Shown: positions 1 to 7,399 of the stretch, one piece after another
Position numbering within the stretch: position 1 is the stretch's first letter
How the letters are laid out: each line of letters begins with the position of its first letter
Origin: Amycolatopsis pittospori
GTDB lineage: Bacteria; Actinomycetota; Actinomycetes; Mycobacteriales; Pseudonocardiaceae
DNA length: 32,966 nt
Direction of reading: 5' to 3'
Assembly: GCF_013870525.1 (NCBI RefSeq)
Contig: NZ_JACBXD010000083.1
Coordinates: 1 to 32,966, forward strand
Program-made: the position numbers and the translations under genes
The notes under the pieces: generated by a model
The model's database searches: none
Seen by the model: the letters and a program-made list of their open reading frames with translations, nothing else
Told to the model about the DNA's origin: nothing

Positions 1-864
1 CAGGCAGCCGGCGCCGAGCAGGATCGTGCCCGCCGCGGCCAGGCCGTGCACGCCGATCTTCGGGATCAGCGCCTGCCCGCCGTACGCGCCGACGACCGCC
101 ATCACCGGCAGCACCGCGGTCGCGACACCGAACAGCAGCGGCGAATAGCCGAGTACTTCCTGGGCATAGCGCGAAATCAGGAACGAGACCGCGAAGGCCC
201 CCATCGCGGCGGTGAGCATCACCAGGTTGCCGCCGGTCAGCATGCGCGACGAGAAGATCCGCAGCGGGATCAGCGGAGCCCCGCGCCGGGAGACGTCGCG
301 GCTTTCGTCGAGCAGCGCCGGCGTCGCCACCAGCAGGACGAGCGCGACCGGGACGTTCAGGAAGAACACCCACTCCCAGCCGAAAGCCCGCGTCAGCGTG
401 CCGCCGATGAGCAGCGCGGCCGTCGCGCCGAAACCACCGACGCCCGACCACGCGGCCAGCGCCTTGGTGCGCTCGCCGTCGTCGGTGAACGTCGTCATCA
501 CCAGCGAAAGCGCGCTCGGCGCCATCAACGCGGCCGAAATTCCCTGCAGGACGCGCGCGGCGATCAGGACGTCGTCACTCCACGCGAATCCGCACAGCAG
601 TGAGGAAAGCAGGAACAACGCCGTGCCTGCCGAGAAGGTCCGGCGGCGGCCGAGCAGGTCCGCGGCGCGGCCGCCCGGCAGGAGCAGGAGGCCGAAGCTC
701 AGCAGGTACGCGCTGAGCACCCAGTGCGTTCCGCCGCCGGCGAACCCGAGATCCCGTTCGATCGACGGCACCGCGAGCACGACGATCTGCGAGTCCAGGA
801 TGACCATGAAGTTGGCCGTGCAGAGCAGGGCCAGCGCTCGCCATCGGCGCGGGTCGGGGTGCAT
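1..864 (-). CDS. MFS drug exporter, DHA2-type, 3' end outside window
   Basis: This is the N-terminal 288 codons of a major facilitator superfamily transporter. The gene runs off the left edge in frame with no stop. The start is ATG at 864, preceded by a GGACGGAGG ribosome binding site. The first helix (about residues 9-31) has the ALLCTANFMVILDSQIVVLAVPS pattern in part, with a D-S-Q motif typical of 14-TM DHA2 proton antiporters. The cytoplasmic loop between helices 2 and 3 has the MFS motif A form GGRAADLLGRRRTF. A later helix has LQGISAALMAPSALSLV, like the antiporter motif C region. Family knowledge: such proteins export drugs or metabolites across the cytoplasmic membrane. The substrate cannot be told. 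A palindrome just upstream of the start suggests repressor control. Family call is strong; function is inferred. Confidence 0.88.
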   Translation of the reverse strand, partial: MHPDPRRWRALALLCTANFMVILDSQIVVLAVPSIERDLGFAGGGTHWVLSAYLLSFGLLLLPGGRAADLLGRRRTFSAGTALFLLSSLLCGFAWSDDVLIAARVLQGISAALMAPSALSLVMTTFTDDGERTKALAAWSGVGGFGATAALLIGGTLTRAFGWEWVFFLNVPVALVLLVATPALLDESRDVSRRGAPLIPLRIFSSRMLTGGNLVMLTAAMGAFAVSFLISRYAQEVLGYSPLLFGVATAVLPVMAVVGAYGGQALIPKIGVHGLAAAGTILLGAGCL

Positions 865-882
865 GCGTGCCTCCGTCCTTCG

Positions 883-900
883 GGGGTGGTTCACCACCCC
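883..900. promoter_or_regulatory. Candidate operator palindrome upstream of the MFS gene
   Basis: The sequence has 8-base perfect arms GGGGTGGT and ACCACCCC separated by TC. It lies 19-36 bases before the MFS start codon, directly beside its ribosome binding site. Size and placement fit a dimeric repressor site, for example for a TetR- or MarR-type protein. The nearby TetR gene (1464-2156) is a possible partner, but that is only proximity. A second small palindrome, CGAAAAGTTTTCG at 935-947, lies further upstream. Confidence 0.4.
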
Positions 901-1029
901 GACGAACGGCCGCGGAGGAAACAGACAGGTCCGGCGAAAAGTTTTCGAACCGGTTGTCACCCGGGCAGGACCGGCGCTTTCCGGGCGCGACCGGCACAAT
1001 CGGGGGAGGACAACGGCGAGGAGACGACG

Positions 1030-1443
1030 GTGGGCATCGGAAAACCCGTGAAGCAGGTGCTGATCCTGATCGCGGGCGTCATTCTCCTGCTGGTCGGCAT
1101 CGCTTTGCTCGTACTGCCCGGCCCGGGGCTGCTGCTCGTGCTCGCCGGCCTGCTGGTGCTGGCATCGGAGTTCCCGGCGGTGGAGAAGTACGTCGATCCG
1201 ATCCGGGACAGGGCGATGAAGGCGGCCGAAGACAGTGTTTCGTCGCCGCTGCGCATCGCCGGTTCGGTGCTGGCCGGGCTGGGCCTGCTGGCCGCCGGGG
1301 TGATCTGGGGTCTCGTGCCCGGGCTGCCGCTCGCCGGCTGGAGCACCGGTTCGAGCCTGATCCTGTCCGGGCTCATCCTGTTCGCGCTGCTGATCTGGAG
1401 CTACAAGCGGGTGCAGGCCAGGCGGGCCGCGAACGCCGAATAA
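1030..1443 (+). CDS. PGPGW-family transmembrane protein (TIGR02611-like)
   Basis: A small inner-membrane protein of 137 residues. The start is GTG at 1030, preceded by a purine-rich GGCGAGGAG stretch. The N-terminal helix (about residues 8-27) is followed by LPGPGLLLVLAGLLVLASEF, the signature of the PGPGW putative transmembrane family. A second hydrophobic pair lies in the C-terminal half (about residues 75-125), followed by a basic tail YKRVQARRAANAE. Family knowledge: widespread in actinobacteria, function unknown. It ends 20 bases before the TetR gene on the same strand, so the two may be co-transcribed. The long upstream extension of this frame overlaps the divergent MFS promoter and is not coding. 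Confidence 0.8.
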   Translation: MGIGKPVKQVLILIAGVILLLVGIALLVLPGPGLLLVLAGLLVLASEFPAVEKYVDPIRDRAMKAAEDSVSSPLRIAGSVLAGLGLLAAGVIWGLVPGLPLAGWSTGSSLILSGLILFALLIWSYKRVQARRAANAE

Positions 1444-1463
1444 CAGCCGGGTGGTCTGGTACC

Positions 1464-2156
1464 GTGCGGCGCGTGGCCCCCGACTTCCAGCGCGCCCGGC
1501 GGCCGGAACAGGTGGAGGCCAGGCGCACGGCGATCCTCGGGACGGCGCGCGATCTGCTGGCCGAGCGGCCGGTCTCCCAGATCAGCCTGCGGGAGCTGAG
1601 CGACCGCGTCGGCCTGGCGAAGTCGAACGTCCTCCGGTACTTCGACAGCCGCGAGGCGATCTTCCTCGAAGTCCTCGACTCGATCTGGGTCGCGTGGCTC
1701 GACGGACTCGAAGCCGACCTGGGCGGACCTGGTGACGCGAAGCTCGGTTACGAACGCGAAGTGCGCGTCGCGACCGTCATCGCGAAGTCGATCTCGCAGC
1801 AGCGTCTGCTGTGCGAGCTGATCAGCACGATGGCCGCCGTACTCGAACGCAACATCTCCGTGGAGACCGCGCGGACGTTCAAGACCCGGGCCGCCGAGCG
1901 GACCGAACGGCTCGCGAACCTCGTCCGCGCCCAGGTCCCCTTGGACGCCGAAGCGGCCGGGCACTTCGCGAAGGCCGTCTTCATCCTCGTCGCGGGGCTA
2001 TGGCCCTACGCGAACCCGGGCGAGGCCGTGGCGACGGTCCTGGCCGAACGAGGTGCGCCCGCCGGCCGCGAGATGTTCGTCGACGGATTGACCGAAGGCC
2101 TGGCGAACCAGCTGGTCGGCCTCGCTGTTCGTGCAGGTCAGAGCCCCAGGCGATAG
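1464..2156 (+). CDS. TetR-family transcriptional regulator
   Basis: A protein of about 230 residues with an N-terminal TetR DNA-binding domain: RRTAILGTARDLLAERPV, then ISLRELSDRVGLAKSNVLRY, then FDSREAIFLEVL. The second stretch is the helix-turn-helix. The C-terminal part is helical and probably binds a ligand and dimerises. Start choice is uncertain: GTG at 1464 follows a weak GGGTGG at 1449-1454, and an alternative GTG at 1473 would remove three residues. The stop codon TAG at 2154-2156 lies inside a dispersed repeat. Target genes are unknown; the divergent-side MFS exporter, two genes upstream, and the PGPGW gene are candidates by proximity only. Confidence 0.88.
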   Translation: MRRVAPDFQRARRPEQVEARRTAILGTARDLLAERPVSQISLRELSDRVGLAKSNVLRYFDSREAIFLEVLDSIWVAWLDGLEADLGGPGDAKLGYEREVRVATVIAKSISQQRLLCELISTMAAVLERNISVETARTFKTRAAERTERLANLVRAQVPLDAEAAGHFAKAVFILVAGLWPYANPGEAVATVLAERGAPAGREMFVDGLTEGLANQLVGLAVRAGQSPRR

Positions 2157-2174
2157 CAAAGGTCCCTTGCTCCC
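2152..2174. repeat. Dispersed palindromic repeat, AGCAAAGG/CCCTTGCT type, copy 1
   Basis: A 23-base sequence (core AGCAAAGGTCCCTTGCT at 2155-2171) is repeated exactly at 20595-20617. It is an imperfect palindrome. Here it begins inside the TetR stop codon and lies about 70 bases upstream of the pyridoxal reductase gene. It belongs to the set of AAGG...CCTT palindromes found throughout this window. Confidence 0.75.
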
Positions 2175-2245
2175 TTCCCGGCCGGGCCAAGGCGCGTGAC
2201 CATGCATAAGGTGAGTCAGCGGACCCACCGGTACAAGGAGCGATC

Positions 2246-3103
2246 ATGAGCCCAGGCGGCACCCTCACTCTCGGCGATCTCACGGTGAGCCGGATGGGCT
2301 ACGGCGCCATGCGGCTGTCCGGCCCCGGCATCTGGGGACCGCCCAGCGACCGCGATGCCGCGATCGCCGTCCTCCGCGAGGCGGTCGAGCTGGGCGTGAC
2401 CCATATCGACACCAGCGACTTCTACGGCCCGCACACGGTCAACGAGCTGATCCGCGAGGCGCTCCACCCGTACGCGGAGAACCTGCACATCGTCACCAAG
2501 GTCGGCGCGAAGCGGACTCCGGACAAGGGCTGGCCTTCGGCGCTTTCGCGCGAGGAACTGACCTCCGCGGTCCACGACAATCTGCGCAACCTCGGTGTCG
2601 ACGTGCTCGACGTCGTCAACCTGCGGCTCGCCGGCGAGCACGGCGTCTTCCCGATCCCGGTCTCGATCACCGAGCCGTTCGAGGTCCTCGCCGAACTGCA
2701 GGAGCAGGGCCTGATCCGGCACCTCGGCCTGAGCCACGTGTCGGCCGAGCAGGTCAAGGAAGCCCGTTCGATCGCGCCGGTCGTCTGCGTGCAGAACGAG
2801 TACAACGTCGCGAACCGGGTCAACGACAACCTTCTCGACGCCCTCGCGACCATCGGCGTCCCGTTCGTGCCGTACTTCCCGCTCGGCGGTTTCACCCCGC
2901 TGCAGTCGGGTGTGCTCGACGACTGCGCCCGCCGCGTCGACGCGACGCCGATGCAGGTCGCTCTCGCGTGGCTGCTGCAGCGGTCGCCGAACATCCTGCT
3001 GATCCCGGGGACGTCGTCGGTGCCGCATCTGCACGAGAACATCGCGGCCGCGGACCTCGAACTGCCGAAGGACGTCATCGCGGATCTCGACGCCCTCGCC
3101 TAG
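2246..3103 (+). CDS. pdxI: Aldo/keto reductase, PdxI (YdbC)-like pyridoxal reductase
   Basis: A 285-residue NADPH-dependent aldo/keto reductase. It aligns by eye along its whole length with what I remember of E. coli PdxI (YdbC), which reduces pyridoxal to pyridoxine in vitamin B6 salvage. Shared stretches include GYGAM, LSGPGIWGPP, THIDTSDFYGPH, VHDNLRNLG, LDVVNLR, FFPLGGFTPLQS-like and TPMQVALAWLLQRSPNILL. Catalytic residues visible are Asp55, Tyr60 and Lys85. The usual catalytic His is replaced by Asn125, as it is in E. coli PdxI, so this is a family trait and not a lesion. Start ATG 2246 follows AAGGAG at 2237-2242. It probably forms a single-gene unit ending at a large hairpin. Confidence 0.85.
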   Translation: MSPGGTLTLGDLTVSRMGYGAMRLSGPGIWGPPSDRDAAIAVLREAVELGVTHIDTSDFYGPHTVNELIREALHPYAENLHIVTKVGAKRTPDKGWPSALSREELTSAVHDNLRNLGVDVLDVVNLRLAGEHGVFPIPVSITEPFEVLAELQEQGLIRHLGLSHVSAEQVKEARSIAPVVCVQNEYNVANRVNDNLLDALATIGVPFVPYFPLGGFTPLQSGVLDDCARRVDATPMQVALAWLLQRSPNILLIPGTSSVPHLHENIAAADLELPKDVIADLDALA

Positions 3104-3150
3104 AAGTACGTGAAGCCCGCTTTCGGGGGTGGCCGGCCGGCCGCGTGGCG

Positions 3151-3209
3151 GGTGTTACGAAAGGCACTTTCGCAACGTTGAAGGTTGCGAAAGTGCCTTT
3201 CGCAACACC
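3151..3209. terminator. Nested palindrome between convergent genes, GTTGCGAAAG type
   Basis: Two 26-base arms (3151-3176 and 3184-3209) pair with one mismatch around the 7-base loop GTTGAAG. Each arm is itself a small hairpin of the form GTTGCGAAAG-nnn-CTTTCGCAAC, so the element is two inverted copies of the unit found alone at 27400-27428. It lies between the stops of the convergent pyridoxal reductase and ABC permease genes, so it could terminate transcription in both directions. Confidence 0.7.
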
Positions 3210-3232
3210 GGAGCGCCGTGGGTCCCGTACTT

Positions 3233-4057
3233 TCAGAGGACATCCCGGCGCCGCAGCAGCCAGCCGCCGAGGCCGGCGAACGCCACCAGGTAGCCGGCCA
3301 CCACCAGCGTCGCCTGAGAGACGCCGACGAGCTCGCCGATTCCCGGCGCGGCCTCGGAAGCACCGAGCGACGCGGCCAGCGAACCGGCGTTGGCGCCGGG
3401 CAGGGCCAGCTGGAGTGTGTTCACCCAGTCCAGCAGTGGGGCGGCGACCCCGAACAGCAGGTTCTGGATCACCAGCAGCCACACCAGGCCGAGCCCGATC
3501 GGCAGCGCCACCCCGCGCATCGCGATCGCCAGCGCCGCCCCCAGCACCGTCCAGGTCATCGCGATCAACCAGCCCGCGCCGATCCCGGTGAGCAAGGAAC
3601 CGGCCGAGGGCCAGTTCATCGGCTCGCCCTCCGACGAGGCGATGAGGGCGCTCGTGATCGCGCCGGTCGCGAAACTCGCCACCACGACGGCCAGCGCCGC
3701 CACGGCGAGCGCGAACAACTTTCCACTGTAGACGGTCATCCGCGAAGGACCCTGCGTCAGCACGGTCTTCCACGTGCTCCAGCCGTACTCGGTGCCGACG
3801 GCCAGTACCCCGATCACGAGCATGATCGCGCCGAGGAACACCGGCAGCCCGCCGATCGAGTTGCCGACCAGGTTGCCCGGCATCGTCGTGGCCAGCCCGC
3901 GATCGGTACCCGGCGCCCCGCTCGACGCGCCCGTCGCTCCCGCGAGCGGGAGCAGGTAGGTGAACGTCAGCCCGAGCGCGACCGCGATCCCCAGCATGAA
4001 CCAGTTCGCCGGACGCCGGACGAGTTTCGCCAGCTCGGCGGTGCAGCTACCCCACAT
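3233..4057 (-). CDS. ABC-2 type transporter permease
   Basis: A 274-residue integral membrane protein with about six hydrophobic helices: around residues 20-37, 70-88, 113-135, 152-180, 183-203 and 248-265. The short cytoplasmic N-terminus LAKLVRRPANWFML and the stretch VGTEYGWSTWKTVLTQGPSR are typical of ABC-2 permeases (YGWSTWKT is the amphipathic coupling segment). The C-terminus LRRRDVL is also typical. Start ATG 4057 overlaps the end of the ATPase gene by 11 bases, so the two are translationally coupled and form an exporter. The substrate is unknown; antibiotic, lipid or peptide export are all known for the family. Confidence 0.88.
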   Translation of the reverse strand: MWGSCTAELAKLVRRPANWFMLGIAVALGLTFTYLLPLAGATGASSGAPGTDRGLATTMPGNLVGNSIGGLPVFLGAIMLVIGVLAVGTEYGWSTWKTVLTQGPSRMTVYSGKLFALAVAALAVVVASFATGAITSALIASSEGEPMNWPSAGSLLTGIGAGWLIAMTWTVLGAALAIAMRGVALPIGLGLVWLLVIQNLLFGVAAPLLDWVNTLQLALPGANAGSLAASLGASEAAPGIGELVGVSQATLVVAGYLVAFAGLGGWLLRRRDVL

Positions 4058-4943
4058 GACCTGCCACCTCTCCGGTGAGCTCGAAGAAAACCTGCTCCAG
4101 ATCCCGTTCGCGCACGTGCAGTTCGCGCACCGCGATCCCTTCCGTGACGAGTTCGCGGTTCAGCCACGACGCGCGATCCGGCTCCACGGTCAGATCGAGT
4201 CCGGTCCCGCTCGTCCGCACGTTCTCCGCGCCGATCCAGCGCTCCGCGAGTTCGGCGGCACGCGTGATCTCGTCCGCTTCGATGTGCAGCACACTGCCGC
4301 CCCGGAGTTCGGCCACCGTGTTCTCCGCGATCAGCCGTCCGCGCGAGACGACGCCGACGCGATCGCAGATCTGCTGGACCTCGCCCAGCATGTGGCTCGA
4401 AAGCAGCACGGTGCAGCCCTCCGCGCCCAGCCGCCGGATCAGCACGCGCATGTCGGCCATTCCCGCCGGGTCGAGCCCGTTGGTCGGCTCGTCGAGGATC
4501 AGCAGCCGCGGATCCTTCAGCAGCGCCGCCGCGACACCCAGCCGCTGCTTCATGCCGAGTGAGTACGTCGAGTACCGGTCCTTGCCGCGATCGGCGAGGT
4601 CGACCATCGCGAGTACCTCGCCGACCCGCAGCGGATCCGTTCCGCTGTAGCGGGCCAGCACCTTCAGATTGTCCGAACCGGACAGATACGGGTAGAAGCC
4701 GGGCGATTCGATCAGCGCGCCGACGCCGTCGAGGTCGCCGGGCGGCCTGCCGAACAGCCGCACGCTGCCCGACGTCGGCCGGACCAGGCCCAGCAGCATC
4801 CGCAACGTCGTCGTCTTGCCGGCGCCGTTCGGGCCGAGGAAACCGTAGATCTCGCCCGGCAGCACGGTCAGGTTCATCCGGTCGACGGCGAGCTGTTCGC
4901 CGTACCGTTTCGTGAGCTCGTCTGTGTCCACGGGAATGTTCAT
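4047..4943 (-). CDS. ABC-2 transporter ATP-binding protein
   Basis: A 298-residue ATPase that powers the adjoining permease. Walker A is GPNGAGKT at residues 37-44. The signature motif YSLGMKQRLG is at 127-136, Walker B LLILDE at about 147-152, and the H-loop His is at 184. The region after residue 220 resembles the DrrA/CcmA-type C-terminal extension. I chose ATG 4943 (MNIPVDTDELTKRYG). A longer frame to 5057 exists, but its extra residues do not resemble the family and would run into the divergent promoter. Upstream, the gene diverges from the small membrane protein at 5098. No convincing ribosome binding site is visible before 4943. Confidence 0.9.
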   Translation of the reverse strand: MNIPVDTDELTKRYGEQLAVDRMNLTVLPGEIYGFLGPNGAGKTTTLRMLLGLVRPTSGSVRLFGRPPGDLDGVGALIESPGFYPYLSGSDNLKVLARYSGTDPLRVGEVLAMVDLADRGKDRYSTYSLGMKQRLGVAAALLKDPRLLILDEPTNGLDPAGMADMRVLIRRLGAEGCTVLLSSHMLGEVQQICDRVGVVSRGRLIAENTVAELRGGSVLHIEADEITRAAELAERWIGAENVRTSGTGLDLTVEPDRASWLNRELVTEGIAVRELHVRERDLEQVFFELTGEVAGHVG

Positions 4944-5084
4944 GGTGACGAATGGTGTCCGTCCGGAGGACGCGGCACATCCGTTCGGGAGCGGCTTCGC
5001 GCGTACGTCACCGGACGTAGGCGATGGCCGGAATCCTGTGACATCTGTCGAAAACACCGGTACCGGACGCCGAGGTGGTGATCT

Positions 5085-5100
5085 TAGGCTCGACAGCGTG
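5085..5100 (+). promoter_or_regulatory. Probable leaderless -10 element
   Basis: TAGGCT at 5085-5090 matches the actinobacterial TANNNT -10 box and lies 7 bases before the GTG start at 5098, where no ribosome binding site is present. This spacing predicts that transcription starts at the initiation codon. No consensus -35 is visible. Confidence 0.45.
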
Positions 5101-5556
5101 TCGAAAGTCCTCCTGATCCTTCATGTGCTCGCCGCCGTCATCGCGATCGGCCCGGTCACCGTCGCGGCGAGTATGTTCCCGGCCGCCGCGCGGAAGGCGT
5201 TCGCCGAACCGGGTTCCGGCCTCTCGGTGCTGCGCGCGCTGAACCGGATCTGCCGGGTGTACGCCATCATCGGTCTCGCGGTGCCGTTCTTCGGGCTGGC
5301 GACGGCGGGCAGCATGAAGGTCTTCGGCGACGTATGGGTTCTCGTGTCGATCGTGCTCACCGCGGCGGCCGGCGGTGTGCTGGCCCTGCTGGTGCTGCCC
5401 GGGCAGAACGCGATCCTCGCCGCGCTGGACGCCGAGCCGCCGTCGGAACCGCTGACGGCCGGGAAGGTGGCGATGTACACCGGGATGTTCAATCTTCTCT
5501 GGGCCGTGGTGACGGTGCTGATGATCGTGCGTCCCGGATCGACCACCGGCGCCTGA
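5098..5556 (+). CDS. Small four-helix membrane protein, DUF2269-like
   Basis: A 152-residue membrane protein with hydrophobic segments at about residues 3-25, 55-75, 80-103 and 125-145. The first segment, VLLILHVLAAVIAIGPVTVA, resembles the LHVLAA start of the DUF2269 family of predicted integral membrane proteins. I call that by eye and hold it loosely. The function is unknown. GTG 5098 is chosen because a -10-like TAGGCT precedes it by 7 bases (leaderless transcription) and the frame upstream is not protein-like. It diverges from the ABC exporter operon and converges on the next gene. Confidence 0.72.
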   Translation: MSKVLLILHVLAAVIAIGPVTVAASMFPAAARKAFAEPGSGLSVLRALNRICRVYAIIGLAVPFFGLATAGSMKVFGDVWVLVSIVLTAAAGGVLALLVLPGQNAILAALDAEPPSEPLTAGKVAMYTGMFNLLWAVVTVLMIVRPGSTTGA

Positions 5557-5571
5557 GTAAGCCCGTAACAC

Positions 5572-5639
5572 GCGCGAAGGACTCCTTCCCTCGGCTGTGG
5601 TTTTGAATGATCAGCCGAGAGAAGGAGTCCTTCACGCGC
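5572..5639. terminator. Long hairpin between convergent genes, GAAGGACTCCTTC type
   Basis: Arms at 5572-5597 and 5612-5639 pair over about 25 bases, with a 2-base bulge and one mismatch. The loop is 14 bases and AT-rich. The hairpin sits between the stop at 5556 and the stop of the opposite gene at 5647, so it is probably a bidirectional terminator. The core GTGAAGG-n-CTCCTT recurs in the hairpin at 20483-20537. Confidence 0.7.
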
Positions 5640-5646
5640 TTCGTGC

Positions 5647-6138
5647 TTACCTGGTCAACAGCTGATTGAAGAACGACCGGTAGCGGCGCAACGCGATCCG
5701 GAGGTCCTCGGTGGCCGGCTCACCCTGGCTCCACGCGGCTTCCAGGTCCTTCTTGTGGTCCGCGAAGGTCGCGGCGAGGTTCTGGATCACCACGGCGACC
5801 AGCTCGTCGGCCTCCCTGACCGCCCGTTGCGGATCGTCCACGAAGGCCGTCTGGATGCCCTTCCAGTTGTCCTGGAACCGCTCGATGTCGTTGTCCTCGA
5901 AGAGGGTGTGCTCGACGTCCTCGGTGGTCTCGGCCGTCGCCTCGGTGGTGGGCTCGGGTTCGGCGGCCACCAGATCCTCGGTGCTCAGCGTATGCCCGCC
6001 GTTGGTCTCGACACCGCCGGAGCGGGTTCCGTCGAGACCGTCAGTGGTCCGTTCCTCGTCGAGCCGATCCGTCGTTCCCGCGACGCGTTCCGTTGTCCGC
6101 GGTTCCGTTCCCTCGGTTCCCAGAGGCCTGTTTTCCAT
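5647..6138 (-). CDS. Hypothetical protein sharing a domain with the upstream gene
   Basis: A 163-residue soluble protein with no signal peptide. Residues 1-80 are low-complexity, rich in Thr, Glu, Gly and Arg, and probably disordered. Residues 80-163 form a compact helical domain beginning LFEDNDIERFQDNWKGIQ. The motif W-x2-IQ-x2-FVD-x-P-x2-AV-x-EAD is shared with the gene at 6041-6688, so the two are related. The domain is one I have seen in actinobacterial hypothetical proteins; no function is known to me. Start ATG 6138 follows AAGGAG with 9-base spacing. A GTG at 6159 would overlap that site and is rejected. The first 98 bases overlap the 3' end of the preceding gene in another frame. Confidence 0.75.
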   Translation of the reverse strand: MENRPLGTEGTEPRTTERVAGTTDRLDEERTTDGLDGTRSGGVETNGGHTLSTEDLVAAEPEPTTEATAETTEDVEHTLFEDNDIERFQDNWKGIQTAFVDDPQRAVREADELVAVVIQNLAATFADHKKDLEAAWSQGEPATEDLRIALRRYRSFFNQLLTR

Positions 6139-6688
6139 GACTTTCCGCTCCTTCGTCACCGTCGGTCAGCAGATCTTCGAACACCACGCGGTAATGCTTC
6201 ATCGCTTCTCGCATGTCCTCTGTGGACATTTCAGATTCCCGATGGTGCTCCAGCGTTTCGTGTCCGGCGCGGTAGTGCCGCAACGCGTTCGCGTGCCGGA
6301 CGGACAGATCCGCGAGCTGCTGGTCATACCCTTCGGTCGGGTAGCCGCGCTCGGCCATCAGGGAGACCAGAACCCGGTCCGCCTCCACGACGGCGCCGGA
6401 CGGACGGTCGACGAACTGCTCCTGGATCAGCGACCATTCCTGCGCGTATCGGTCCTTTGTGGTCGCCGACAACGGCCGGATGTCGAGATCCGAGTGGCGT
6501 TTCACGCGCGATGCCAGGTCGCGTTCCGCTTCTCGCGGACTCTCGTGTTCCTTGACGGCCCGGTCGTACTCGGGCCCGAACCTCTCGCGTAATCGCCGCT
6601 TGCGCTGTTCGGTGATGACGAACCAAGCGGCCGCTCCCACCACCAGGATCGCGACGATGACGATGATGATGACCAACCACGTGGGCAT
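6041..6688 (-). CDS. Hypothetical membrane-anchored protein with N-terminal helix
   Basis: A 215-residue protein with one N-terminal transmembrane helix (MPTWLVIIIVIVAILVVGAA, residues 1-20) followed by a basic stop-transfer EQRKRRLRERFG. This implies a cytoplasmic helical domain. The domain has E-W-x2-IQ-x2-FVD-x-P-x2-AV-x-EAD at about residues 85-105, matching the downstream gene. The last 30 residues are Gly/Asn/Arg-rich low complexity and fall in the 98-base overlap. Start ATG 6688 follows GGAGGAG. Family knowledge: similar single-helix proteins occur in many actinobacteria, function unknown. Two perfect palindromes lie upstream and may be operators. Confidence 0.78.
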   Translation of the reverse strand: MPTWLVIIIVIVAILVVGAAAWFVITEQRKRRLRERFGPEYDRAVKEHESPREAERDLASRVKRHSDLDIRPLSATTKDRYAQEWSLIQEQFVDRPSGAVVEADRVLVSLMAERGYPTEGYDQQLADLSVRHANALRHYRAGHETLEHHRESEMSTEDMREAMKHYRVVFEDLLTDGDEGAESHGKQASGNRGNGTADNGTRRGNDGSARRGTDH

Positions 6689-6746
6689 CGATATCTCCTC
6701 CGGATGTCTGTCGGTCAACCCCCGACAGGCCGTGGGTTCCCCGGCC

Positions 6747-6775
6747 TTTCCGGCCGGAAACCCTTGTGTCACAAG
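6747..6775. promoter_or_regulatory. Two adjacent perfect palindromes upstream of the 6041-6688 gene
   Basis: TTTCCGGCCGGAAA (6747-6760) is a perfect 14-base palindrome. CTTGTGTCACAAG (6763-6775) has 6-base perfect arms around one base. They lie about 60-87 bases upstream of the start at 6688 and could be operator sites for its promoter. No regulator can be named. Confidence 0.35.
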
Positions 6776-7134
6776 TATTTTTGGATCTTAGGCCGGATGG
6801 CGCAGTGGGATCGTCGCGGCCGCGGCGCGCTTTCGGTGCCGGTTTCGCCGTTGTGCGGGGAAAACCCGGTCGATCATCGTCCGACTGCTGTCGTCGCCGA
6901 CACGACAGGCGACGCGAAGCCGATTGGGCCGTTCGGACCAGGTCGTGAGGTCCGCTAACGATGCGTCCCCCTTATGGGTGCACGAGATGACTCAGTGTAG
7001 GTAAAAGCTCCCGATCACTGCTCCGTTGTGGCACTATTGCCCCATTCGCGGGAAGAGGGCCCGCGAGTGGAGGGGGCCTGGAGTGTTTTGGCCTCCTGGC
7101 ACGACAAAGGATCATCAGGGGAGGAGATCGCTCA
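6776..7134 (+). promoter_or_regulatory. Non-coding leader region upstream of the 57-aa peptide, with an inverted repeat
   Basis: Between the divergent genes starting at 6688 and 7135 there are 446 bases. I see no credible gene in them. An inverted repeat at 7042-7052 and 7060-7070 (CCATTCGCGGG and CCCGCGAGTGG, one G-T mismatch, 7-base loop) lies 65 bases before the peptide start. It could be a leader hairpin or an operator. I could not assign -35 or -10 boxes with confidence. Confidence 0.4.
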
Positions 7135-7308
7135 ATGTCGACGCCTACGGACATCAAGGATCCCATCGGCGAGGAAGACCCGGTCGACCCGGTCGAACCG
7201 CAGCCTGACCTGGGAGAACACCAGCACAGCCCGGATTGTGAACACAACCGGAATCACCTTTTCGATTGTGCCGGCGGCTGCATCCAGACGCCGCCGCCGA
7301 CGTCCTGA
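7135..7308 (+). CDS. 57-residue acidic, Cys/His-rich peptide upstream of CHAT protease
   Basis: A 57-codon open frame with start ATG 7135 and an excellent ribosome binding site GGGGAGGAG 9 bases upstream. The N-terminal half (residues 1-28) is acidic with Pro and Asp repeats (GEEDPVDPVEPQPDLGE). The C-terminal half has three Cys (35, 45, 49) and five His, in HQHSPDCEHNRNHL and FDCAGGCIQ, and ends PPPTS. There is no signal peptide or membrane segment. The layout (acidic leader-like half, Cys-rich core) resembles a RiPP precursor or a small metal-binding peptide, but I recognise no family. It lies 91 bases before the CHAT gene with a strong hairpin between them, so the peptide could be made in excess of the protease. 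A possible protease substrate or partner, by inference. Confidence 0.65.
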   Translation: MSTPTDIKDPIGEEDPVDPVEPQPDLGEHQHSPDCEHNRNHLFDCAGGCIQTPPPTS

Positions 7309-7331
7309 TCGCCTGTGCTGAAATGACCCGA

Positions 7332-7363
7332 TCCGCCCGTCGAGGTATTCCTCGATGGGCGGA
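7332..7363 (+). terminator. 14-bp hairpin between peptide and CHAT gene
   Basis: TCCGCCCGTCGAGG (7332-7345) pairs with CCTCGATGGGCGGA (7350-7363) across a TATT loop, with 14 pairs including one G-T. No T-run follows, as is common for actinobacterial terminators. It starts 24 bases after the peptide stop, so it would end or attenuate the peptide transcript before the CHAT gene. Confidence 0.7.
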
Positions 7364-7399
7364 CGGCATTTCGGCTACGGACTGTGCTGTCATAGATCA

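Noticed and set aside
2246..3103. Missing catalytic histidine in the aldo/keto reductase as a lesion
   Set aside because: The Asn at that place is also found in E. coli PdxI as I remember it, so it is normal for this branch.
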